Assembly (NCBI GenBank): GCA_002104935.1
Contig: MCGT01000029.1
Coordinates: 186,001 to 250,000, forward strand
DNA length: 64,000 nucleotides
Source: Hesseltinella vesiculosa
Taxonomy: Eukaryota; Mucoromycota; Mucoromycetes; Mucorales; Cunninghamellaceae
Direction of reading: 5' to 3'
Made by a program: the position numbers and the translations under genes. Positions 55,786-64,000 of this stretch are shown here, piece after piece. Below the pieces are notes generated by a model. That model did no database searches and was not told the origin of the DNA. It saw only the letters and a program-made list of their open reading frames with translations. The first letter of the stretch is position 1, and every line of letters begins with the position of its first letter.

Positions 55786-57117
55786 AAAAAGAAAAAAAAA
55801 AGACCAGCGTTGCAGACATTCTTATTCGTTGGAAAAATAAAAAAGTTGCTATATCAGAAACTGTGGACTTCGTCGCCGAAGAAATGAAACTAAACCAAAA
55901 AAAGTCACGTGTAGCATCATCGCCATTTCTGTGCCATTCCAAAGAAGGAAAGAATGACCTGGAGGAGCCATGCTTGTGATTTCATGCTTTCTGTATTTTC
56001 ATGGTATACACCCACGCACCGCATGTGATTTTTTTCTTTTTTTTTTTTGGATCAAAGGGAAGGTATCAAAGGAGGTCGTTAATCTTTTCCTAGGACAAAG
56101 GTCAAAACATGCAAATCCCGTCGATGGCAAGGAGAAGGCGGCCTCGGGGACATTTCATCTTGCTTGAATGGCTGCGCTTGATATGCCTGTTTCAGGAAAT
56201 TGGAAACAATGGTGAGATATTAAGCCTTTTTTTGCATGCTAGAGACGATTTATTTTATTTTCCGCACTACCTTGGGTTGAGTCATGGTCTGGTCACGACT
56301 CTGTCTTCGATTAACGTAGGCCATACTTGCGGCAGCACTGATCATAGCACTCCAGGAAATCATGGATGTAGAATACGCTGTCATGTCCAATTTCTTTGGT
56401 TAAAAAAAAGTGGATGCGAGAAAGACAAAAAAGAAATCCAGGTTCAAAAATTTGACCAAAGTGGCATATGTTGCGATTGTTTATTTTTTTTTTTGAATTG
56501 AGCAATACTGAAGACCTACCAGATTTTCCCACCTTGAGACCACCAGCAGGCGTTTCTATCATCCAAGTCTCTTTTTATTTGGCGTACAATTGTACTAATA
56601 CTTTGCTTTACAACCATTCAAGTGAAAGTGACTGCAAAAGTTTTGATGCCTGATGGGAGCCGTCAGATTTTTTGTCATGAAATCCAGTGGTCCGTACCAA
56701 TGGGTGCGTGATTGCAAGCGGTAAGCTCTGTAACACCACAACATTGAGTCTTGATCTTTCTGATCATGATACTTTCTCATCGAAAAAAAAACAAGCCACT
56801 AAGGAGTTATGGGAGGACCGATTACCTGATTTTCAGTTGCCTGTTGAAATTTTTGCCCTGCGCGTTCACTCCAACGATGTCCAACCAAGCGTCACCCACT
56901 ATGGCACTGCACCCCCCCCCATTCCTTTTTGGCTGAAAGCAAGCAAAGAGAAGCGAACAGGAAAAAAAAAAGAGAGGGGTGGTGGTAATGGTAAACGATG
57001 CAGTCAGACACGTTGTGAGCTTGCCCGACTTGGTAGCCCGGGAGGTACAGTAAAATCAAATGCATACGGCCATTTTCAATGCATTTTTGCAAGCCTTCTA
57101 GCTCTTCTTTCGAATGT
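55786..57117. other. Intergenic region left of the foldback element
   Basis: About 1.3 kb without a recognised gene. The plus frame at 56109-56501 and the minus frame at 56311-56562 overlap and neither has family features. Sequence from about 57045 to 57117 resembles the outer end of the old repeat copy at 5750-5822, so the repeat family probably extends leftward beyond the clean inverted arm. Confidence 0.5.
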
Positions 57118-57510
57118 CAGAGAGAGTGACAATTGTGAGCATGGTCATTTCTCATCCCTTGGAACTCGTATTCAAAATTTGGGGTGCATTGGCTCTAAGC
57201 AATTTTGCACTGTGATTTTTTGATCCAACCACCCTGGGGTCCTCTGGAGAAAACAGTCGATTTTTTCATTTTTTCAGCGGAGGAATCGGCGTTGCGAAAA
57301 CGAAACTGATCAAAGACTGGCTGGGCAACCTTCACCAATCGTCATGATTTTTTCAGGATCATCCTTATACATGCATTTGCGCCTTTATGCAAAATTTCAC
57401 ATCGATCTGGTCATTCTAAATAGCTGCTCAGCGAGTGCGTTTTTTTTATTTTATTTTCGAAATGTGGAAAAAGAAAATTGGACTGCCAGATTCAACTTCC
57501 GCCCAGTGCT
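57118..57510 (-). repeat. Left arm of foldback element
   Basis: Reverse-complement copy of 57823-58215, bounded on the outside by AGAGAGAGTG and on the inside by GCCCAGTGCT. Confidence 0.85.
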
Positions 57511-57639
57511 CTTCCAGGCCATTGCACGCACAGCCATTGGTAATCAGCAAAAATAGATGCTCTCCAGGGGAATTGGATCGCCTTCGTCAAGTGGGCCATT
57601 GATCGAGATATTCAACTTGGACTCCTCTGCATCAGATCA

Positions 57640-57790
57640 GGAGTTTGGATTTTTGGATTGTTTGGACCTTTCGATTGTTTTGGAGTAGGTTGGGTTTGGA
57701 TCTTCGGATCGTTTTGGAGAATTTTGAACTATGGCGTCTGGATTCCAGGCTTTTGGATAGTTTTAGAAGTGAGGAACGGTGTTCGCTGAC
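57640..57790 (+). repeat. Irregular TTTGGAT-type tandem repeats in the foldback centre
   Basis: The words GTTTGGATTTTTGGATTG, GTTTGGACC, GTTTTGGAG, GGGTTTGGATCTTCGGATCG, TTTTGGAG and CTTTTGGATAG follow one another at 10-25 bp spacing. They are degenerate repeats of a TTTTGGA unit. This may be the remnant of a minisatellite between the arms. Confidence 0.6.
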
Positions 57791-57822
57791 TGCCATCCTT
57801 TGCGTGCGCTCACAAGGAAGAA

Positions 57823-58215
57823 AAGGCACTGTGCGGAAGTTGAATCTGGCAGTCCAATTTTCTTTTCCACATTTCGAAAATAAAAAAAAAAAACGCACTC
57901 GCTGAACAGCTATCTAGAATGACCAGGTCGATGTGAAATTTTGCATAAAGGCGCAAATGCATGTATAAGGATGATCCTGAAAAAATCATGACGATTGGTG
58001 AAGGTTGCCCAGCCAGTCTTTGATCAGGTTCGTTTTCACAACGCCGATTCCTCCGCTAAAAAAATGAAAAAATCGACTGTTTTCTCCAGAGGACTCCAAG
58101 GCGGTCCGATCAAAAAATCACAGTGCAAAATTGCTTAGAGCCAATGCACCCCAAATTTTGAATACGAGTTCCAAGGGATGAGAAATAACCATGCTCACAA
58201 TGGCCACTCTCTCAG
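57823..58215 (+). repeat. Right arm of foldback element
   Basis: Begins GGCACTGTGCGGAAG and ends near CACTCTCTCAG; matches the left arm in inverted orientation and, more distantly, the copies at 5362-5822 and 28049-28117. Confidence 0.85.
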
Positions 58216-58409
58216 GAATCGCTTGCGCACCAGAAATGATTTAGCAGTTCTTGGTTCACTCACCAAAATGATTTATTCATGTCTCCAAGAAAAAAAAAAA
58301 AACTTGGGACCAGCCAAATGGCGGCGAAAAGCTGGTACAGTATGCTTTTCCGTCAAGCTTGGGTTCGTATGAATTTACTGTATATCAGAAGTCAGAAGGC
58401 CAATACGAA

Positions 58410-59707
58410 TTACCTCGTTGTCGTTTTTTTAAACATGACTTTACCGTTGTCGATGACAAAATGATGGTCAACAAGGTAGTCATTATTTACAGCAAGGAGC
58501 TTTTCAACAAAGAGGACTGGGGCTTGATAGTAGGCCTTCTTCATGATCTGGAGACCTAGGCGTTGCATCTTTTCCTTGGCAGGTCGCAGCAGCAAGGCAA
58601 GGTCGCTGTCGACTGGCGAATCGCAGAGCTGAATAAATCTGGGGCAGTTGCTGGTGTGCCAAGCTTGGAGGAGCTGCCATCCATAGCGGGTGCTGGCATG
58701 TGTTGCATGGCCATACTTTTTTAATTGCTGCATTGCTGCCTGAGTGCTGTCCAGATGAAATGCTTTGTGCATGGCATCGATCGCGATAAAATGACCAGTT
58801 TCTCCCTACCAAAGTAAAAATAAACGCCAGTCTGATGAAAGCAGCATGCCTCTTATTACTTTGGCATATACAGGATAGAGGTCGTCGATCAATATGCGAA
58901 GTGCTTTCCAAAACTCAGGCATGTCGTTGACGCGGATGCTGACGAGGATAGAGGTCTCGTACACTGTGACAGGAACGGCATGTCCATCAGAAGCCGCAGT
59001 TTTTAAATTGTCCCGTTTACCTTTGACGGAGAACTTGGTATCGCCTTGACACCAGTGGCTGGCACGGACACCTTCGCGTAATTTTCGGAAGTCGGTTACC
59101 AGCTTGCTTTTTGGATGTGCAGGATTGTTGGAAAGCTAATGACGTTGTGCGAATGGGAGGAAGCAGTGTAAGTGTCATTTGCCGACGTTTCTGGTGTTCT
59201 TTACTTCTTCATGCAGCGTTTTCCATAGTTCACGCTGTAAGCGCGGCTCCTTCAGACTGAAATGCAGTACAAATGTCAGTTGCGAGAGGTGAACAAGATA
59301 CATCGACCAGCGTAGGATGATTACCTAGGGCCTGTTGCATCATGGTCTGAGCGGCTGACCAAGGGAAGGTCGCGAACGTTGGTGTTGGCTGGTGGCGAGT
59401 CCCAGGACCGTTTGGAACGCTGCATACCATGGCTTGTAATGGAAGCTGTTGGTGGTGTCCTGGGTTGGTTTGGGCGGGCACGATACTGATTATGTTGCCC
59501 TCGATTTGATGAAGAGCGAGTGTTGGATGTTGAGTGATGGCCAGTGTAGTTGGTATTGTTTTTGTTCAGGCTATGGGTGCTCCTTTGGTTTTGATGTGGC
59601 GAGCCACGGCCGTATTGGTTTGTATTGCTTTGATGGGGCTGGTGATCCCCATAATGAGAGGTGTGGGATGTACTCTCGGAAAGGTTGTCGGAAGTATCAC
59701 TTGACAT
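58410..59707 (-). CDS. SAC3/GANP (CSN8/PSMD8/EIF3K-like) domain protein with prion-like N-terminus
   Basis: Minus-strand exons 59707-59325, 59256-59205, 59135-58860 and 58805-58410 give 368 residues. The first 125 residues are low complexity, rich in Asn, Gln, Ser, His, Tyr and Arg (HQSNTNQYGRGSPHQNQRST). The remainder fits the SAC3/GANP helical-repeat plus winged-helix pattern: LVTDFRKLREGV, VPVTVYETSILVSIRVNDMP, EFWKALRILIDDLYPVY, STRYGWQLLQAWHTSNCPRF and the terminal LGLQIMKKAYYQAPVLFVEK. Family members act in mRNA export (Sac3), transcription-coupled splicing (Thp3) or the proteasome/COP9/eIF3 scaffolds; I cannot assign one. It is divergent from DPH4 with 151 bp between starts, so the two probably share a promoter. 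Confidence 0.6.
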
Positions 59708-59858
59708 TATTCAATGTTATTGCTATCGTTTGGAATTTGGTTGCAAACCAGCGTGAAAAAAAAAGGCGGATAAAACAGGTGGTTTATTTTTTTTTTGTTT
59801 TTGCCCTTTTTCTGTTCACCTCTTCCTTTTCCTAGACACGCCATCCAACTCTTGGATC
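59708..59858. promoter_or_regulatory. Compact divergent promoter (SAC3-like / DPH4)
   Basis: Only 151 bp lie between the two start codons. It holds a T tract (59786-59797) and pyrimidine-rich sequence toward the DPH4 side. It must serve both genes unless one initiates inside the other. Confidence 0.55.
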
Positions 59859-60440
59859 ATGGAATCGTACTATGACGTACTAAATATACCCCATTCGGCT
59901 TCGACAGATCTGATCAAGCAACGTTTCCAGCAACTGATTATGATGGTATGCTCTAGCCATGTCCTTCCCCCTTCCTCTATTCGTTCAAAGGTGTGGCTCA
60001 CTCTTTTTTTTTTTTTTTTTAACTTGTAACGGGGTTGATCAGCACCATCCAGATAAGCAACAAGACAAAGACACCGATGATCGGGCACAGCAGATCCTGA
60101 GAGCGTGGGAAGTGCTTCGCAATGCTGACAAGCGAAGGGCGTACGATCTGGAACTGCAATGTAAAGAAAGAGCAAATGCATACGGGGACCGGGTCTGGAC
60201 TTATGAAATGCATACGTAGTGAAAGAACAAAAGGCACATGTAGTGATCAACGAAGAAGTGGACTTGGACGACATGGAGTATGATGAAGATCTGGCCTCGT
60301 TCTCTCTGGTATGCCGGTGCTCAGGTGTGTATGTGATTTCTGAAAAGGACATGGAGCTGGGCATGGACACGGTTGGCTGTGACAATTGCTCGCTGCGGAT
60401 CCGGGTTCTTTACGACATTGTGGACGAGGACGATCAATAA
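59859..60440 (+). CDS. DPH4: Diphthamide biosynthesis protein 4 (J-domain, CSL zinc finger)
   Basis: Exons 59859-59945, 60043-60160 and 60220-60440 give 141 residues. The N-terminal J domain has ESYYDVLNIPHSASTDLIKQ, the HPD tripeptide in HHPDKQQ immediately after intron 1, and ILRAWEVLRNADKRRAYDLE. The C-terminal DPH-type (CSL) zinc finger has CRCSGVYVISEKDM and CDNCSLRIRV, giving C-x-C ... C-x2-C. This pair of domains defines Dph4/Jjj3, which supports the Dph1-Dph2 radical enzyme in modifying a His of elongation factor 2. Length is slightly shorter than yeast Jjj3. Intron 2 (60161-60219) must be removed because its reading frame closes at its own TAG. Confidence 0.94.
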
Positions 60441-60656
60441 ACCGTGACCCAGACGTGATTAATATGTAATATAGTTTCCATTAATAAAACTTTAGAGATG
60501 TCCTTCTTTTTGACGTCTATGTGCAGCGATGCTATTACCAGTGATGAACGGTAAGGGCAAGCGAAAGCATGAAAAATGGCTGAGGTTTTTTAAATCTTTT
60601 CATTTTTGGCTGGGCTGGATTGTCTTTTCTTTTCTATTTTTCCCCTGTCAATTACC

Positions 60657-62552
60657 ATGTCCTCTGAAAAGGAACCTGACGATGTGGATGCTACCATTCC
60701 TTATGACATGACGGCGTGGTCTTTAGAGTTAGAAGAATCTCAAAGCAACCAAAAACTCTCTGGTTCGTCCGGCAATGACAGCACACCATCGCAGCGAGAC
60801 CTCGACTTGCTGAACTCAGCCGAACCACCCCAACGACTGTTTCGCAATCGAAGCGATTATATGAGCCAGGACCATTCGGGAATCATGCATCCTGCAGCAG
60901 ATGACAGCAACCCCCTCAAGTATGGCCACTACAATTCTGAAGCCTATGTGACCACCCACAATTTCCGTCGAGGCACCAGCGATTTGTTGGGCATGGCCTC
61001 CAATCTACCATTACAAGGCTATACCGATGTGGCAGCTCTCCGTGGGAAAATAGATGCTCGCTCAAGACATTATCTTACCCATGGGGTGGACAAGCATGGT
61101 AAAAAAAAAAAAAAAAAAAAAAGAACAAAAGCAGGACATGTCAATTATACATTGACAATACATATATTTTTTTTTCTATAGCTCTACTGCAGCCATTGTC
61201 CGACAGCTCTTTTCATTCCGGTTCAACCGACAAAGGATCGCTCTCAGGTTCGAGCTTGGCACAACACAGTTCGTCGCAAAAGAGCCACCTGTCGCAGCCA
61301 TCGTCCACGGAAGAACGACCCAGAACAGGTTCATTGTCCTCGTCCACATCGTCTGTCGATCCACCTATTGTCATTAGCACTTTTCCCCAGGAACGAATCC
61401 CTTTGTCTTATCACCCGGCGTTATCCCCCATTGCAGATATCCCAGCTGAATCGGTTACTTCACCCGCGCATGATGGCTCTTCACCGTCGCCGTCATCACA
61501 CCAGCCTGGTCCTAGCCAACCACCCATTGTCGAAAGCACCTTTCCCTTGCAAGACGAAGAAACCAAACAGGTTCTGCAGGCAGCCTCTTTGCAAGGCAGC
61601 TACGCCACCCAAGACCCTGCCACCCCTGCTCCCACCTCCCAAGGTCCTCTAGTATCCAAGCGCAAGGTAAGCGAAACGAGAAGAAAAAAAGTGGCTGATA
61701 GCCAGAGGTTTTCCTTTCTTTTCTTTGTATCTCTGTGGGATGATTAGGTCCAGCAGCGCAAGTTACGATCGCAGAACTCCACAACCCTGTTTCAAGCCCC
61801 ACTGCCGACATCTCGACGACGGCAATACCAGGAAGCTGTCGTTGGCGTCTGCGTCTTGTTTTCCTCCAATCTTGAAGACAAGCAAGTGAAAAAGGTCATT
61901 TGAAGCGCTCACAAAAGAAAGACCCCTCTCAATGCTCCCTTCTCTCTTTTTTTTATATTTTAGTGCACACGCCTGGCGTCAGAGAAAGGAGCAACGGTGG
62001 TGGATGCATGGGACAAGTGCACGCATTTTGTGACCAACGAATTCCGGCGTACAATCAACTCGATATGTGCTTACAGCAGCGGCAAAGAAATTGTTACGAC
62101 ACGCTGGCTAGAGGATGCTGCGCACATGTCTGGCTTTCCAGGTAATGCAGAGGGGAGGGAGGGGGGGGGACATGTTCAGCCATGGAAGGACAGTTTGCTT
62201 ATTTTCTGATTTGTATTAGATACCACGAGCTACCGACTATGTCCTGTGGTGATGGAGCCAGCCTACAACCAATGTCGATTTTACTTTACACAGAAAGCAT
62301 TGCATAAAATCAAACGGCCAAATGCCCAACAGCTGACAAAAGCCAATGGTGCAAAGGTAACCAACAGGCGTATGCTGAGGGGAGACTGACCGATATTTTT
62401 GCCCGCTGTAGATGGTTGCACAGTTACCTCAGGAAGGAACGAATGTGGTTGTTGTGGGTGAAAATAAGAAGGATCTAGCACTGCACGTAAAAAAAGGCAG
62501 AAGAACTCTGGTGCTGGAAGCCCTGATGAATGTCGGCGACCATCTCTCCTAA
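60657..62552 (+). CDS. Tandem BRCT-domain protein with SQ/TQ cluster (DNA-damage response, MDC1/PTIP-like)
   Basis: Exons 60657-61098, 61182-61666, 61748-61894, 61964-62141, 62220-62356 and 62412-62552 give 509 residues. The C-terminal 200 residues read as two BRCT repeats: VGVCVLFSSNLEDKQVKKCT ... ASEKGATVVDAWDKCTHFVT ... IVTTRWLEDAAHMSGFP is the first, with the conserved Trp, and YNQCRFYFTQKALHKI ... LTKANGAKMV ... NVVVVGENKK the second. The first 300 residues are disordered and dense in Ser-Gln/Thr-Gln sites (SQRD, SQDH, SQKS, SQPS, TQDP, SQGP), the ATM/ATR target motif, and repeat a PPIV-x-STFP unit twice. Tandem BRCTs bind phosphoserine, for example in histone H2A. Exon 3 ends at a weak donor (GTCATT). 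Confidence 0.82.
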
Positions 62553-62716
62553 ATCTTGGCCGATCGAAAACGCAGAATAATAATGATAATAAAAAGCTGG
62601 ATGTATTGGCAATGGATGAAACAATAATACAGAGAGTCATGAGGCAGGGAAATAAATCTATAGGAGTGACTTGGTATCGAGATCAGGAAAGAAAAAGGCA
62701 TGAAAGGAGCAGGGCA

Positions 62717-64000
62717 TCAGGCTGACCATTGCAATTGGTTGTCCTTGTCCAGATAAGCTTTGCGTTGTAAGATATCCAGCACCTTTTCCCTGACGCCTTG
62801 TTTGTTGCGATGGCCTTTTTCAAACCAGACAAGCACGTCGTCTGGGTGGGTGAGGCGGCCTTCAAAGCCAAACTCGGTGCCTTCGCCCGTGATGGCCAAG
62901 CGGACATCCTCTTCCGTGGGTAGAGTGTAGCGTGAGTAGGGCAGTTTGAAGAGACCGATCTTGCCTGGCAAAGAGAGGGTGTTGGGGGCTGGACGGTTGA
63001 AATAGACCTCCTCAATGTCCTCGTCAGGCACGTCTTGTAGGACAGCGGGTTGCCATGCCGGTTTCTTTCTTGGTTTTTGAACGAGCGTGGCATCGACCCC
63101 TTCATGGAAATCCTTGGTCACCTAATTATTGGGCAATAGAAAAAGAGGTGCATAAGTAACACGTGGCAAATGTGCCATCGTGATGGATGCGTGGCACTTG
63201 CCAAAAACTTTTGCATGAGATCGAATTCCATTTTCAAGCATTGGTCCAAGGACATGGTTTTCCCTTTGCGGAGTGCCTTGAGTGTGACCCGCAGACTGGT
63301 AGGCGACATGGACAGCAATTTATGCTTGGTTTCACGTGTCCAGGAGGTTGGTTTCTCGTCGTCCAACGCGCGGAGAATGTCTTCGAGAGAATCGTGTTGG
63401 AAGCAGCGGTCCATGGCCTGGCGGATACTTGTGCCAAAGCCGATGCGTTTCGCTGGGACAGGTTCGACGAATTTTTCCAACACTCGCTGAATGATATCGT
63501 GCTCGGATGTTTCCAAATCAATCAGGCGTTCTTCCAAGGCGTTCAATCTAGCCGATGGTACATAGTGAGTGGCAATGCCGGCATAGCTATAGAACACAAA
63601 TGTACACATGTCAGCTTATTCCTTTTTTTGGATGTCTTGGACATGAAGGGCCTACAAGGTGTCCAAGCCTTCGATTCGGCTTCCGGTCAGGGCGAGGTAA
63701 GTGCCGATGGCACCGTCCAGTCGTGGTAAGAAGAAGCTGGCGCCTGCATTGAAGATGACACCGAGGGTTGGTTCTGGCATGGCAAAAATGGTTTTTTCAG
63801 TTGCCACACGAAATGGACCATGGCCAAATAAGCCCAAGGCACCGCCCACTGCAATAAGAAAAAAAAAAAAAAAAAAAAAAGAGCTGAGCTTCATGCTGGG
63901 ATGGTTCTCGGTTGGGATTTACAGGCATAGCCATCCAAGATTGACACATAGGGCGTGGATAAGGTGGAGATCATTTGAATCAAGGCTGATTTTTCTTGAA
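62717..64000 (-). CDS. EHD3: 3-Hydroxyisobutyryl-CoA hydrolase, mitochondrial (5' end outside window)
   Basis: Minus-strand exons: 64000-63923 (partial), 63848-63656, 63586-63202 and 63121-62717, about 353 residues visible. The protein is a crotonase-fold hydrolase of valine catabolism that releases 3-hydroxyisobutyrate in the mitochondrion. Seen: VSILDGYALGGALGLFGHGPFRVATEKTIF with the oxyanion-hole Gly-Gly and the family HG-x-FR-x-ATE motif, FAMPEPTLGVIFNAGAS with the catalytic Glu, LDTFYAGIATHYVPS, and the C-terminal KDFHEGVDATLVQKPRKKPAW, which distinguishes HIBCH from enoyl-CoA hydratase. The intron 63201-63122 has a GC donor (GCAAGT). It ends 165 bp from the convergent BRCT gene stop. 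The C-terminal 110 residues are a fungal/mitoribosomal-subunit-type extension. Confidence 0.94.

Larger units (their letters stand above)
57118..58215. mobile_element. Foldback (inverted-repeat) element with about 393-bp arms
   Basis: The left arm 57118-57510 is the reverse complement of the right arm 57823-58215. By eye the arms differ at only a few percent of positions and are equal in length. Blocks such as GAAGTTGAATCTGGCAGTCC, GATCCTGAAAAAATCATGAC, CCGATTCCTCCGCT and ATGCACCCCAAATTTTGAAT are identical or nearly so. The 312-bp centre (57511-57822) is not palindromic and contains irregular TTTGGAT-like repeats. There is no coding capacity. Target-site duplications are not clear. It could be a non-autonomous foldback transposon or a recent inverted duplication of one repeat unit; transcripts would form a long hairpin. 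Confidence 0.78.

Noticed and set aside
56109..56562. Plus (130 codons) and antisense minus (83 codons) frames beside the foldback element
   Set aside because: They overlap each other, end in homopolymer-encoded Phe/Lys runs and show no domain. More likely repeat debris.

Overview
The window is nuclear DNA of a filamentous, early-diverging fungus, most likely Mucoromycota (Mucorales-like). This is an inference from four things: GC-richer exons set in AT-rich spacers; short introns (about 50-120 bp) that often carry long pure oligo-T tracts just before the acceptor; fungal-type families (Sec9-type t-SNARE, fungal transcription-factor MHR domain, BST1, F-BAR/RhoGAP); and a dispersed 5S rRNA gene. 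I see 26 protein-coding loci on both strands, most with several exons. I rebuilt them by joining in-frame segments at GT-AG (five times GC-AG) junctions and checking reading phase. No prokaryotic operons, CRISPR arrays, tRNA genes or viral genes are visible.

Layout. 1-5 kb: 3' three quarters of the spliceosomal helicase BRR2 (+). 7.2-9.5 kb: amino-acid permease (+) with a probable 3-nt micro-exon. 11-12.8 kb: ELL-like elongation factor (+). 13.2-14.5 kb: PLP aminotransferase (+). 15.2-16.4 kb: secreted Lys-rich double-psi beta-barrel protein (+). 16.9-17.7 kb: TTP-type CCCH zinc-finger protein (+). 18.7-22.3 kb: Sec9-like SNARE (-) and an ankyrin-ClpB disaggregase of the Skd3 type (-). 23-25 kb: mitochondrial bL36 (+), convergent with an aldo/keto reductase (-). 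25.4-27.9 kb: transcription-factor-like protein without a visible zinc cluster (+). 29-34 kb: cis-prenyltransferase (+), PPR protein (+) and a 5S rRNA gene (-). 34.6-38.3 kb: BST1/PGAP1 (-). 39-44 kb: MYND protein (+) and a 22-exon peroxisomal ABCD half transporter (+). 44.6-47.6 kb: F-BAR/RhoGAP protein (+) with an apparent frameshift. 48.8-49.5 kb: PH-domain protein (+). 51.4-52.7 kb: a decayed or domesticated Fanzor (eukaryotic TnpB relative) locus (+). 53-55.8 kb: RanBP9/GID1-like protein (+). 57-58.2 kb: a young inverted-repeat (foldback) element. 58.4-60.4 kb: SAC3/GANP-like protein (-) divergent from DPH4 (+). 60.7-62.6 kb: tandem-BRCT protein (+). 62.7-64 kb: 3-hydroxyisobutyryl-CoA hydrolase (-), cut by the window end.

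The genes are mostly housekeeping and not a pathway cluster. Loose themes are mitochondrial proteostasis and expression (ankyrin-ClpB, bL36m, PPR protein), secretory and GPI/dolichol metabolism (cis-prenyltransferase, BST1, Sec9), peroxisomal/mitochondrial acyl-CoA metabolism (ABCD, HIBCH) and RNA-level regulation (BRR2, ELL, CCCH, DPH4). The most unusual items are the Fanzor-derived locus with altered catalytic positions, the 3-nt exon, the metazoan-type ankyrin-ClpB in a fungus, the set of GC-AG introns that all use a GCAAGT donor, and the foldback repeat family with old copies elsewhere in the window.
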